A DNA stretch of 64,000 bases. It comes from Pseudoclavibacter endophyticus. GTDB lineage: Bacteria; Actinomycetota; Actinomycetes; Actinomycetales; Microbacteriaceae. The notes under the pieces were generated by a model. The model was not told the origin of the DNA, did not search any database, and worked only from the letters and a program-made list of their open reading frames with translations. The stretch covers positions 1,550,001-1,614,000 of the forward strand of contig NZ_WBJY01000001.1 of NCBI RefSeq assembly GCF_008831085.1, written 5' to 3'. This document shows positions 26,590 through 35,372 of this stretch, piece after piece (the stretch's first letter is position 1; the number at the start of each line of letters is the position of its first letter). The position numbers were made by a program, and so were the translations under genes.

Positions 26590-27165
26590 TCACCCCTCGA
26601 GGTTGTCGCGCCCCGGCAGCCACGACATGCCCGGTCCGCCCCACGAGCGCTTCCGCATGACCTTGAACGCGTCCTTGTACCAGGGGTGCAAAAGGCGATC
26701 GACGTAGATGACCCCGTCGAGGTGGTCGTACTCGTGTTGCAGCACTCGTGCGAACCAGCCGCTCGCCTCGAGCTCAAAGGGCTCGCCATCGAGGTCTCGC
26801 GCGCGCATCCGTACCGATTCCGCGCGGCGCAGCGGATAGCGCTCCCCGGGAAACGAGAGGCACCCCTCCGACTCGTGCTCGTCATCGAGCTCGTCGAGCG
26901 CCTCGGGCACGAGCGGCGCCTGCCACAGCACCGGGTCGATGGCGACGCCCCGACGCTCGGGGCCGTCGTCGTCTCGGTATCCATAGGTGAACAGTCGTTT
27001 ACCGACCCCTACCTGCGGGGCCGCGAGCCCCACGCCGGGCGCCGCATCCATCGTTTCGAACATGTCGTCGACGAGGGCGCGAATCTCGTCGGTGATGTCG
27101 CCGACCGGCGTCGCAGGCTCGTGCAGCACGGGCTCGCCGTAGATGCGGATGGGGAGGATTGCCAT
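26590..27165 (-). CDS. def: Peptide deformylase
   Basis: A 191-residue metalloenzyme that removes the formyl group from new polypeptides in the cytoplasm. All three signatures are present: GVGLAAPQ (residues 44-51), EGCLS with the metal-binding Cys102, and QHEYDHLDG with metal ligands His144 and His148 and catalytic Glu145. The insertion of acidic residues before EGCLS (DELDDEHESE) and the C-terminal basic extension are usual for actinobacterial enzymes. The start at 27165 gives MAILPIRIYGEP. The gene is divergent from the NIPA-like transporter with only 35 bp between start codons. Confidence 0.95.
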   Translation of the reverse strand: MAILPIRIYGEPVLHEPATPVGDITDEIRALVDDMFETMDAAPGVGLAAPQVGVGKRLFTYGYRDDDGPERRGVAIDPVLWQAPLVPEALDELDDEHESEGCLSFPGERYPLRRAESVRMRARDLDGEPFELEASGWFARVLQHEYDHLDGVIYVDRLLHPWYKDAFKVMRKRSWGGPGMSWLPGRDNLEG

Positions 27166-27186
27166 GGGCTCAGCGTATCGGCGGAC

Positions 27187-27192
27187 TAGAAT
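27187..27192 (+). promoter_or_regulatory. Candidate -10 box of a leaderless transporter transcript
   Basis: TAGAAT ends 8 nt before the GTG at 27201 in the 35-bp gap to def. There is no space for a ribosome binding site. Confidence 0.45.
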
Positions 27193-27200
27193 CGCCGTTC

Positions 27201-28235
27201 GTGCATCCCCTCGCAGCCGTTCTGGCAGAAACCTCGCCCGTGGCCGCTGTCGCGCATGGGCTCGGCAGCGACGACGTGCTGCAGCAGGTCAGCGGGCTCA
27301 CCCCCCTGCAATCGCTCGGCATCCCGATCGCGCTGCTCGGGGCCGTCTTCATGTCGCTCGGCGCGATCTACCAGCACCGCGGCGTGACCAAGGTCGAGGC
27401 CGCGAGCCGTCACGAGGCGGCGCACGGCCTCTCACCCCGCCATCTGGTGCGGCTGCTCACCCGCCCGAGCTGGATCGCCGGAACCGTCATGCTCGGGCTC
27501 GCGATCCTGCTGCAGCTCACGAGCCTCGCGCTCGCGCCGCTCGTGATCGTGCAGCCGCTCGGCGTCGTCTCGCTCGTGATCACGACGCTCGTGACGGCGC
27601 GGCAGATCCGCATCCCGCTCTCGCCGCAGAAGTGGCTAGCGGTCGGGATGTGCGTTGTGGGGGTCGGCGCATTCGTGACCGTCGCCGGGTTCTACTCGGT
27701 GCAGGTCGTCATCGTGGAATGGCAGATCGTGACCGTGCTCCTGGTCATGGTCGCCGTGATCGGCGTCTACGCGCTGCTCTTCGCCCTCTTCCGGCGCAAG
27801 TCGAAGGCCCTTTTCTACATCGTCGGTGCGGGCGTGATCTACGGATTCGTCGCAACGCTCGCGAAGATCACGATCAATCGGGTGCAACACGGCAACGTCG
27901 AATGGCTGACGCTCATCTGCATCGCGGGCATCCTCATCGGCACGGCGGCAGGCGCGTACTTCGTGCAAACGGCCTATGCGTCCGGCCCGCCCGACATGGT
28001 GATCGCCGGTCTCACCGTCATCGACCCCCTCGTCGCAGTCGTCATCGGGGTGTCGGTACTGCTCGAGGTCAACGGGGCGCCGTGGTTCACCTACGTGCTG
28101 TTCATCATCTTCGGCGCACTCGCCGTTGCCGGCGTGGTCGTGCTCGAGCGCGGTCAAACGATGGCCGAACTCGACGCGACGAAGAAACGGGCGCTCGGCA
28201 GGTCGGCAACGGAGCGCGACCCGGGTACCGGTTAG
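27201..28235 (+). CDS. DMT-superfamily transporter, NIPA magnesium-transporter-like
   Basis: A membrane protein of 344 residues from the GTG at 27201, with about nine or ten hydrophobic helices. The first helices, LGIPIALLGAVFMSLGAIYQ and the stretch TSLALAPLVIVQPLGVVSL, resemble the NIPA/DMT pattern in which an AP-x-x-V-x-P-L-G motif closes the third helix. The C-terminal half repeats the fold (GPPDMVIAGLTVIDPLVAV). A TTG at 27159 would lie inside the def start and is rejected. NIPA proteins move magnesium in eukaryotes; in bacteria the substrate is not established. The gene is monocistronic or read with the glycosyltransferase 48 bp downstream. Confidence 0.75.
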   Translation: MHPLAAVLAETSPVAAVAHGLGSDDVLQQVSGLTPLQSLGIPIALLGAVFMSLGAIYQHRGVTKVEAASRHEAAHGLSPRHLVRLLTRPSWIAGTVMLGLAILLQLTSLALAPLVIVQPLGVVSLVITTLVTARQIRIPLSPQKWLAVGMCVVGVGAFVTVAGFYSVQVVIVEWQIVTVLLVMVAVIGVYALLFALFRRKSKALFYIVGAGVIYGFVATLAKITINRVQHGNVEWLTLICIAGILIGTAAGAYFVQTAYASGPPDMVIAGLTVIDPLVAVVIGVSVLLEVNGAPWFTYVLFIIFGALAVAGVVVLERGQTMAELDATKKRALGRSATERDPGTG

Positions 28236-28283
28236 GCTGCAAGGCGACCTTGCTCGCCGCCACCACACGGGCAAGGCGCTAAC

Positions 28284-29651
28284 GTGAGGACGTACGTGCA
28301 GGCATCCGGAACCGACCACGCAGGCCGCGAACCGCGGGCGAAGCGCGACCGCCTGACCATCATGCTCCCCGCAGACACGTTCAGCCCGAATGTCAACGGC
28401 GCCGCGAAGTTCACCGAGAACCTCGCGATGGGCATGAAGGCTCGCGGGCACGACGTGCACGTGGTCGCGCCGGCGGCCAGCCGCCGGCACGGCCGGTTCA
28501 CCGAGACGTACGGGGACGAACCCATCACGGTGCACCGGGTGCGTTCATACCGCTGGTTCAAGCACGACTGGCTGCGATTCGTCGTCCCGTGGCGCGCCCG
28601 GGCGCACGCCAGGCGCATCCTCGACGAGGTCCAGCCCGACGTCGTGCACTTCCAGTCTGCGGTGATCCTCGGCCGAGCCTTCTCGATCGAGGCGAAACGA
28701 CGCGGCATCCGCGTCATCGCCACGAACCACCTGATGGTCGAGAACGTCATCGAGCACTCGGGCATCCCGAAGTTCCTCCAGCCCACGGCGGCCAGCATCT
28801 GGTGGCGCGACGCGAGCGCAACGCTTCGGCGTGCGGCCGCGGTGACGACCCCCACGCGCCGCGCCGCCGATTTCCTCGAGGCCAACGGCGGCGTGAATGA
28901 CGTGCTCGCCATCTCGTGCGGTTTGCGTACCTCTGACTACACGGCGCAGTTCGGCGAGAAACCGGAACGCCGCATCCTCTTTCTCGGCCGGGTCACGGGC
29001 GAGAAGCAGATCGACGTGCTGCTCGAGGCGTTCCGTCGGCTGCCCACCGACCTCAATGCCAAGCTCGACATCGTGGGCGGGGGAGACCTCCTTCACGCGC
29101 TGCAGCGGCTCTCGGCGAAGCTTGGCATCGACGACCGCGTGACGTTCCACGGACTCGCGACCGACGCCGAGGTTCGGCGGATGCTCACGGATGCGACCGT
29201 CTTCGCGATGCCGTCGATCGCGGAACTGCAGTCCATCGCGACGATGGAAGCGATGGCGTCGGGGCTGCCCGTCGTGGCGGCGAACGCGATGGCCCTGCCA
29301 CACCTCGTGCACCACGGCCAGAACGGCTTCCTGTTCGAGCCGGGCGACGCGGGCGATCTCGCCAGGCGCCTCGAGTGGGTGCTCCGGGCTCCCGCCGCCG
29401 AGCGCGACCGGCTGGGGAGAGAGGGGCTGCGGCTCGTTCAGGTGCACGACATCGACCGCACGTTCGACCTGTTCGAGCGGCTCTACCTCGGCGAATCGAT
29501 CGCTGACGTCGCGGCCGACTCCGTGAATGAGCAGGATCATTCGCTCGACGGGGCGCCGCGCACCGGCACCATCACGCTGCCGGAGACATCCCGACCGCCG
29601 GCAGACCTCCCTTCGGCCGAGGGCCGCCGAGGTGACGGAGCCGAGGCGTGA
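28284..29651 (+). CDS. Glycosyltransferase family 4 protein
   Basis: A 455-residue GT-B glycosyltransferase. The N-terminal acceptor domain starts with MLPADTFSPNVNGAAKFTENL, like lipid glycosyltransferases of this family; the C-terminal donor domain carries LFLGRVTGEKQIDVLLEAF, DIVGGGDLLHAL, and the nucleotide-sugar motif IAELQSIATMEAMASGLPVV, where the first glutamate is the usual donor-binding residue. A hydrophilic tail of about 60 residues follows. It may glycosylate diacylglycerol or phosphatidylinositol, but this is inference. An AAGG lies 7 nt before the GTG start. Its stop overlaps the start of proB by 4 bp, an unusual partner for proline synthesis. Confidence 0.87.
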   Translation: MRTYVQASGTDHAGREPRAKRDRLTIMLPADTFSPNVNGAAKFTENLAMGMKARGHDVHVVAPAASRRHGRFTETYGDEPITVHRVRSYRWFKHDWLRFVVPWRARAHARRILDEVQPDVVHFQSAVILGRAFSIEAKRRGIRVIATNHLMVENVIEHSGIPKFLQPTAASIWWRDASATLRRAAAVTTPTRRAADFLEANGGVNDVLAISCGLRTSDYTAQFGEKPERRILFLGRVTGEKQIDVLLEAFRRLPTDLNAKLDIVGGGDLLHALQRLSAKLGIDDRVTFHGLATDAEVRRMLTDATVFAMPSIAELQSIATMEAMASGLPVVAANAMALPHLVHHGQNGFLFEPGDAGDLARRLEWVLRAPAAERDRLGREGLRLVQVHDIDRTFDLFERLYLGESIADVAADSVNEQDHSLDGAPRTGTITLPETSRPPADLPSAEGRRGDGAEA

Positions 29652-30793
29652 CGATGCTCCGCACCGCCGCCGAGCTGTCGACGGCGCGCCGCGTCGTGGT
29701 CAAAGTCGGTTCGTCGTCGCTGACCGGTCCGGACGGCTCGCTCGCCGTCGACCGCCTCATCGCGGTCTCGGATGCGCTCGCCGAGCGACGCGTCGCCGGC
29801 CAGGAGATCGTGCTCGTCACCTCCGGCGCGGTCGCGGCTGGTCGCGGACCACTCGGTCTCAGCGGCAGGCCGCGCGACACCCCTGAGGCGCAGGCGGCCG
29901 CGTCGGTCGGGCAGGGGCTGCTCATCGCTCACTACACCGAGGCGTTCGCCGCGCACGGCGTCCCGGTCGGACAGGTGCTGCTCACGGCGGAGGACACAAT
30001 CCGTCGCTCCCGGTACCGCAATGCCGTGCGCGCCTTCGAGCGACTCATCGCGGCGGGCGTCGTGCCCGTGATCAACGAGAACGACGCGGTCGCGCCCGAC
30101 GAGCTCACGTTCGGCGACAACGACCGGCTCGCCGCCCTCGTCGCACAGCTCGTGCGAGCGGACGCGCTCGTGCTGCTCACCGACGTCGACGGGCTCTACG
30201 ATGGCCCGCCGGGCCGACCCGGCGCACGCCACATCCCCGTGGTGGAGTCGGTCGACGCGCTCGAGGGCGTCGAGGTGACGGGAACCGGCAGCCGGGTCGG
30301 CACTGGCGGCATGATCACGAAGCTGCAATCGGCGTCGATGGCCACGAGCTCGGGTATTCCCGTACTCCTCACGACGGCCGCGAACGTTCGGGCTGCCTTC
30401 GCCGGAACCGCGAAGGGCACGTGGTTCCACGCCACCCGCAAGCGGGCGTCGCGGCGCCAGGTGTGGCTCGAGCATGCCGCGCGCGGAAACGGCAAGCTCG
30501 TGCTCGACGACGGCGCCGTGCGCGCGATCGTCGACGGCACGGCGTCGCTGCTCGCCGCCGGCATCGTGCGCGTCGAGGGCGACTTCCGCGCAGGGGAACC
30601 CGTCGAGCTCGTCGACGTGCAGGGCGCGGTGGTCGCCCGCGGCATCGTCGCCTTCGACGCGGCCGAACTGCCCGAGATGCTCGGCCGCTCCACCCGGGAA
30701 CTCCGGGCAGAGCTCGGCGACCGGTTCGAGCGCGAGGTGGTGCACCGCGACGACCTCGCGGTCGTCCGCCGCCGGACGGACGCGGCTCGGTAG
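29648..30793 (+). CDS. proB: Glutamate 5-kinase
   Basis: A 381-residue enzyme that phosphorylates glutamate, the first step of proline synthesis. The amino-acid kinase domain shows VVVKVGSSSLTGPDG, VTSGAVAAGRGPLGL, PVINENDAVAPDEL, FGDNDRLAALVAQL and LLTDVDGLYDGPP; GTGGMITKLQSA follows. The C-terminal 100 residues form a PUA domain (GKLVLDDGAVRAIVDG), typical of bacterial GK. Start is GTG 29648 inside the glycosyltransferase stop (GTGA) or the ATG at 29654. proA follows 9 bp downstream. Feedback inhibition by proline is usual for the family and cannot be judged here. Confidence 0.95.
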   Translation: MTMLRTAAELSTARRVVVKVGSSSLTGPDGSLAVDRLIAVSDALAERRVAGQEIVLVTSGAVAAGRGPLGLSGRPRDTPEAQAAASVGQGLLIAHYTEAFAAHGVPVGQVLLTAEDTIRRSRYRNAVRAFERLIAAGVVPVINENDAVAPDELTFGDNDRLAALVAQLVRADALVLLTDVDGLYDGPPGRPGARHIPVVESVDALEGVEVTGTGSRVGTGGMITKLQSASMATSSGIPVLLTTAANVRAAFAGTAKGTWFHATRKRASRRQVWLEHAARGNGKLVLDDGAVRAIVDGTASLLAAGIVRVEGDFRAGEPVELVDVQGAVVARGIVAFDAAELPEMLGRSTRELRAELGDRFEREVVHRDDLAVVRRRTDAAR

Positions 30794-30796
30794 CAT
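30791..30796 (+). promoter_or_regulatory. Candidate -10 box for proA, overlapping the proB stop codon
   Basis: TAGCAT, whose TAG is the proB stop codon, ends 6 nt before the proA GTG. proA may therefore be expressed both with proB and from its own leaderless transcript. Confidence 0.4.
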
Positions 30797-30802
30797 GGCG
30801 GC

Positions 30803-32137
30803 GTGACCACGACCTCTCCGCACGACCCTCTGCACGCCACCGTCGCATCCACAGCGGGCCCGTTCCCTGACGACCCCACCGAGGGCGTGCGCGAGATCGC
30901 GCGCCGTGCCGGTGTCGCGGCGCGCTCGCTCGCGACCGCGGACCGGTCCACGAAGGACGCCGCGCTCCACGCAATGGCGGACGCGCTCGTTGCCGCGACT
31001 GCCGAGATCGTCGAGGCGAATGCGCTCGACCTCGAGCGGGGCCGTGAACGCGGCATGGAGCCTGGGCTGCTCGATCGGCTCGCGCTGACGCCGGAGCGGA
31101 TCGACGCCATCGCGGCCTCGCTGCGGGAGGTCGCGGGGCTTCCTGATCCGGTCGGTGAGGTCGTGCGCGGACAGACCCTGCCGAACGGGCTGCGCCTGCG
31201 CCAGCTGCGCGTGCCGATGGGCGTGGTCGGCATGATCTACGAGGCTCGGCCGAACGTCACGGTCGACGTTGCGGGCCTCGGCCTCAAGAGCGGCAACGCG
31301 GTCGTCTTGCGCGGCGGTTCAGCCGCGGAGTCCGGCAACAGCGTCATCGTGCGCGTGCTCGGCGAGGCGCTCGCCACCTGCGGGCTTCCCGCCGACCTCG
31401 TGCAGTCGATCGACCGGTACGGCAGAGACGGGGCCGTCGCGCTAATGCGCGCACGGGGGCTCGTCGACGTGCTCGTTCCGCGTGGCGGTGCGAGCCTGAT
31501 CCAGACCGTCGTCCGCGAGTCACTCGTTCCCGTCATTGAGACCGGCATCGGCAACGTGCACGTGTTCGTCGATGAGTCTGCCGACCAGCGCGACGCGCTC
31601 GAGATCGTCCTCAACTCCAAGACGCAGCGCGTCGGCGTCTGCAACGCGGCCGAGTCGCTGCTCGTGCACGAGGCCATCGCGGACGAGTTCCTTCCGCTCG
31701 TGCTCGCGGCCCTGCGCGAGCGCGACGTCGTCATCCACGGCGACCAGCACACGCTGGACTCGGCGAGCGGCCTCGCGATCGACGCCGTCGCGGCGAGTGA
31801 GGAGGATTGGTCGACGGAGTACCTCGCGCTCGAACTCGCCGTTCGGGTCGTGCCCGACCTCGACGCCGCGATCGAGCACATTCGTACCTACACCTCGGGG
31901 CACACCGAGGCGATCGTGACCGGTAGCCTCGTCTCCGCACAGCGGTTCGAGAACGAGATCGACGCGGCGGCGATCATGATCAACGCGTCGACCCGTTTCA
32001 CCGACGGCGGACAGCTCGGCCTCGGCGCCGAGCTCGGCATTTCGACACAGAAGCTGCACGCACGCGGGCCGATGGGTCTCGCGGAGCTCACCACAACCAA
32101 GTGGGTCGTGACTGGCACGGGTCACGTGCGGCCGTAG
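30803..32137 (+). CDS. proA: Gamma-glutamyl phosphate reductase
   Basis: A 444-residue NADPH-dependent enzyme of the aldehyde dehydrogenase superfamily that makes glutamate semialdehyde in proline synthesis. [16 protein letters not shown] and [13 protein letters not shown] mark the nucleotide-binding part; [28 protein letters not shown] and the active site [18 protein letters not shown] with Cys280 are diagnostic; [18 protein letters not shown] closes the protein. It begins with a short extra N-terminus of about 25 residues ([15 protein letters not shown]). It works in complex with the ProB product encoded just upstream. A TANNNT box overlaps the proB stop. Confidence 0.95.
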   Translation: MTTTSPHDPLHATVASTAGPFPDDPTEGVREIARRAGVAARSLATADRSTKDAALHAMADALVAATAEIVEANALDLERGRERGMEPGLLDRLALTPERIDAIAASLREVAGLPDPVGEVVRGQTLPNGLRLRQLRVPMGVVGMIYEARPNVTVDVAGLGLKSGNAVVLRGGSAAESGNSVIVRVLGEALATCGLPADLVQSIDRYGRDGAVALMRARGLVDVLVPRGGASLIQTVVRESLVPVIETGIGNVHVFVDESADQRDALEIVLNSKTQRVGVCNAAESLLVHEAIADEFLPLVLAALRERDVVIHGDQHTLDSASGLAIDAVAASEEDWSTEYLALELAVRVVPDLDAAIEHIRTYTSGHTEAIVTGSLVSAQRFENEIDAAAIMINASTRFTDGGQLGLGAELGISTQKLHARGPMGLAELTTTKWVVTGTGHVRP

Positions 32138-32187
32138 GGCTTGGACAGCGGGCGCGGCGCCCTCGAGCAGTCCCAGACCGAGCGAGG

Positions 32188-34356
32188 TCAGCGCCCCCCG
32201 GCGGCCTTGAACTCGCGGCGGAGTTCGTGCAGGAGCGGCTCGGTGTACCCGCTCGGCTGAGCCGCGCCCTCGATGATGAGCCTGCGGGCCGCCGTGTAGG
32301 CAAGGGGCGGCTCGTCGTCGTGCGCCAGCGGCTCGTACGCGGGGTCGCCGGCGTTCTGTTCGTCAACCACCGATGCGAGCCGTCGGAGGCTCTCGTCGAC
32401 CTGTTCGGAGGTGATCACCCCGTGCGCGAGCCAGTTGGCGAGGAGCTGACTCGAGATCCGCAGTGTCGCCCGGTCCTCCATGAGGGCCGTGCCCGCGATG
32501 TCGGGCACCTTGGAGCATCCGACCCCCTGATGCACCCAGCGCACGACGTACCCGAGGATCGACTGCACGTTGTTGTCGACCTCGCGAACGACGACGTCGT
32601 GCGCGAGGTCGGACGGCGAAGCGAGCGGCGGCATGAGCAGGTCGTCGAGGCTCGTCGCGGGCAGCGGAGGCAAGGCCCGGCGCGCTGCGAACGCGTCGAC
32701 CTGGTGGTACTGCAGGGCGTGCAGCGTGGCCGCCGTCGGTGATGGAACCCACGCCGTCGATGCCCCGGAACGGACGTGTTCGGCCTTCTGCTCGAGCATG
32801 TCGTGCATGAGGTCGGGCTTGGCCCACATGCCCTTGCCGATCTGTCCGCGAGCGCCGAGACCGGTGCAGATTCCGAGCTTCACGTTGCGGTCCTCGTAGG
32901 CGCGCATGAACGGCTGCGACCGCATGTCGCTCTTCGGGACAACGGGCCCGGCGTGCAATGAGGTGTGGATCTCGTCGCCCGTGCGGTCCAGGAACCCCGT
33001 GTTGATGAACACGATGCGGTGAGCGGCCGCCTCGATGCACGCGGCCAGGTTCACAGAGGTCCGCCGCTCCTCGTCCATGACGCCGATCTTGAGCGTCATC
33101 GGCGGCAGGTGGAGGAGCGCTTCGACCCGGTCGAACAGCTCGACGGCAAACGCGACCTCGTCGGGACCGTGCATCTTTGGCTTCACGATGTACATCGACC
33201 CCGTACGCGAGTTGCCACCGGCCGCCTCGCCGCGGAGATCGGAGAGCGAGCCGAGTGCCGTCATGATGGCGTCCAGCATGCCCTCGAACATGTCGGCGCC
33301 GGTCGCGTCTTTGACCGCGTCGGTGCGCATGAGGTGCCCGACATTGCGCACGAAGAGCACCGATCGCCCGGGCAGCTCGAGCGTGTCGCCGCCGGGCGTC
33401 AGGTACGCGCGGTCGGGAGCGAGGGTGCGCACGAACGTGCGGCCGCCCTTGGTGACCTCTTCCGTGAGAGTCCCCGCCATGAGGCCCCGCCAGTTGGCAT
33501 AGCCGAGGGCCTTGTCGTCGGCGTCGACGGCGGCGACCGAGTCCTCCAGGTCCATGATGGTGGTGAGCGCCGCCTCGAGCACGATGTCCTGCACGCCCGC
33601 CGAATCTCCGCGCCCGATCGGCCCGTCAGGGTCGATCGCGATCTCGACGTGCAGACCGTTGTGCCGAAGGAGCACGGCGCTGGGCTCATCCCGAGGTCCG
33701 GCGTAGCCGCGGAACGTCGCAGGGTCGACCAGCGTGACGGGTCCCTCGGGAAGCACGACCTCCAAGCCCGTGTCGCCGATGCGGTACGCCCGCGCCTCGG
33801 TGTGGGTGCCTGCAGACAGGGGCGCGATCTCATCGAGGAATGCCCGCCCTCGGGCGATGACCGCCTCGCCGCGGGCCGCGTTGTAGCCGGGCCCGGGAGC
33901 GAGCTCGCCGGACTGGTCGATGGCGTCGGTGCCGTAGAGGGCGTCGTAGAGCGATCCCCAGCGGGCGTTGGCCGCGTTGAGCGCGAACCGTGCGTTGAGC
34001 AGGGGCACGACGAGCTGCGGGCCGGCGAGTTCCGCGATCTCGGGGTCGACGTTCGCGGTCATGACCTCGACGTGCTCGGGCTGGTCGCGCAGGTAGCCGA
34101 TCTCGGTGAGGAGCGCCCGGTACGCCGCGGGTTCCAGGGCGCCCGGATGCTCGCGGTGGTAGGCGTCGAGCCTGGCCTGCAGGTCGTCGCGGACCCGCAG
34201 GAGCGACTCGTTCCGAGGCGTGAGGTCGCGAACGATCTCGCTCACGCTCATCCAGAACTCGGTCACGTCCAGCCGGGCATCCGCGAGCGCGGCCTCAGCG
34301 AAGTCGGCGATCGGCTGCGCGACGCTCAGGTCGGCGCGCGAAACATAGGTGGTCAT
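32188..34356 (-). CDS. glcB: Malate synthase G
   Basis: A 722-residue enzyme that condenses acetyl-CoA with glyoxylate to malate. The length and order of segments fit isoform G: the catalytic barrel includes DLEDSVAAVDADDK, MYIVKPKMHGPDEVAFAVEL, MTLKIGVMDEERRTSVNL and FINTGFLDRTGDEIHTS, and the C-terminal lid has VVRWVHQGVGCSKVPDI. It stands divergent from an IclR-type regulator across 191 bp that contains inverted repeats, so it is likely controlled by that protein. No isocitrate lyase is encoded in the window; glyoxylate may come from another route such as glycolate, allantoin or ethylene-glycol-type compounds. Confidence 0.95.
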   Translation of the reverse strand: MTTYVSRADLSVAQPIADFAEAALADARLDVTEFWMSVSEIVRDLTPRNESLLRVRDDLQARLDAYHREHPGALEPAAYRALLTEIGYLRDQPEHVEVMTANVDPEIAELAGPQLVVPLLNARFALNAANARWGSLYDALYGTDAIDQSGELAPGPGYNAARGEAVIARGRAFLDEIAPLSAGTHTEARAYRIGDTGLEVVLPEGPVTLVDPATFRGYAGPRDEPSAVLLRHNGLHVEIAIDPDGPIGRGDSAGVQDIVLEAALTTIMDLEDSVAAVDADDKALGYANWRGLMAGTLTEEVTKGGRTFVRTLAPDRAYLTPGGDTLELPGRSVLFVRNVGHLMRTDAVKDATGADMFEGMLDAIMTALGSLSDLRGEAAGGNSRTGSMYIVKPKMHGPDEVAFAVELFDRVEALLHLPPMTLKIGVMDEERRTSVNLAACIEAAAHRIVFINTGFLDRTGDEIHTSLHAGPVVPKSDMRSQPFMRAYEDRNVKLGICTGLGARGQIGKGMWAKPDLMHDMLEQKAEHVRSGASTAWVPSPTAATLHALQYHQVDAFAARRALPPLPATSLDDLLMPPLASPSDLAHDVVVREVDNNVQSILGYVVRWVHQGVGCSKVPDIAGTALMEDRATLRISSQLLANWLAHGVITSEQVDESLRRLASVVDEQNAGDPAYEPLAHDDEPPLAYTAARRLIIEGAAQPSGYTEPLLHELRREFKAAGGR

Positions 34357-34391
34357 CGTGCCCTCCGCACTCTCGTGACGTCCGCGGACGA

Positions 34392-34427
34392 TTCCGTATG
34401 GTGGTGTAAACTTACCGTAATGCGGAA
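34392..34427. promoter_or_regulatory. Nested palindromes between glcB and the IclR gene
   Basis: TTCCG (34392-34396) and CGGAA (34423-34427) form an outer dyad; inside lies GTAAACTTAC (34406-34415), a 4-bp inverted repeat with a 2-bp centre. Such a site between a catabolic gene and a divergent IclR gene suggests an operator. Confidence 0.4.
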
Positions 34428-34547
34428 TAGGATGAAACCCTGCGAAAAACCGTCGACGAATGGCGGGTCGGTCGCGTCGTTATGCTGGCGAGTCGTGGCA
34501 CGGCGACCAGTCAGCGGTGACGCGATGCCGCGAGAAGGAGGTCGGGC

Positions 34548-35333
34548 GTGAACGACAGCGGTGCGTCGTCGTCGAAGCCCCACGGCGATGGCCGGGTGCA
34601 GTCGCTCGACCGAGCATTCGACCTGCTCGAGATCCTGGCCAGAGACGGCGCGCAATCGGTCCACGGCCTGCATGAGGCGAGCGGGCTCCCCGCCGCGACC
34701 GTGCACCGGCTGCTGACCACAATGCACGTGCGCGGATACGTGAGCAAGGACGCCGCGCGCCGGTATCTTCTCGGTCCGAGCCTTGTGCCGCTCGCGGAAG
34801 GCGCCACCCAGTCTGTCGCGGGGTCTGTCCGCGTGCATCTGCGGCGGCTCGCCGACGAGCTGGGCGAGTCGGCGAACCTGGCCATGTTCGATGGCGAGAT
34901 GATCGTGTACATCGCGCAGGCGCAGTCGACGCGGTCGATGCGCATGTTCACCGAAGTCGGCCGCCGCGTGCTCCCGCATGCGACGGCCGTCGGGAAGGCG
35001 TTGTTCGCGCGCATGCCCCCTGCTGCGCTCGAAGGGGTCCTTTCCCGGCTCGCGCTGCCGCGCTACACGGACAAGACCATCACGACCGTCGAGGGCCTCC
35101 GCGAGAGCATCGAGCGCGCGGCCCGAGACGGGTACGCGATCGACGACGGCGAGCAGGAGGTCGGCGTGCGATGTGTCGCCGTCGCAGTGGCATCCGGCGG
35201 ACAACAGCCCGGCTTCGCCATCTCACTGTCGGGCCCGACCGAGCGCATGACCGACGAGTTCATCGAGCGGGCCGTGCCCCAGCTCCACCGGGTGCGCGAG
35301 GAGATCGAGGGTGCGGACGACGGCGGAGCCTGA
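34548..35333 (+). CDS. IclR family transcriptional regulator
   Basis: A 261-residue regulator. The N-terminal winged helix-turn-helix includes QSVHGLHEASGLPAATVHRLL; the C-terminal ligand-binding domain includes SANLAMFDGEMIVYIAQAQS, VGRRVLPHATAVGKALFA, and the closing GGQQPGFAISLSGPTERM. The GTG start has AAGGAGG 7 nt upstream. It is divergent from malate synthase and followed, in convergent orientation, by an aldehyde dehydrogenase gene. By position it most likely controls glcB and perhaps the dehydrogenase-permease pair. The effector could be glyoxylate or a related small acid, but that is inference. Confidence 0.9.
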   Translation: MNDSGASSSKPHGDGRVQSLDRAFDLLEILARDGAQSVHGLHEASGLPAATVHRLLTTMHVRGYVSKDAARRYLLGPSLVPLAEGATQSVAGSVRVHLRRLADELGESANLAMFDGEMIVYIAQAQSTRSMRMFTEVGRRVLPHATAVGKALFARMPPAALEGVLSRLALPRYTDKTITTVEGLRESIERAARDGYAIDDGEQEVGVRCVAVAVASGGQQPGFAISLSGPTERMTDEFIERAVPQLHRVREEIEGADDGGA

Positions 35334-35339
35334 CGCCCT

Positions 35340-35354
35340 CCCGGGTGTCCCGGG
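35340..35354. terminator. Weak candidate bidirectional terminator
   Basis: CCCGGG-TGT-CCCGGG lies between the convergent IclR and aldehyde dehydrogenase genes. The stem is short and has no T run. Confidence 0.3.
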
Positions 35355-35372
35355 CGTGGGTGCCGCGACTGC

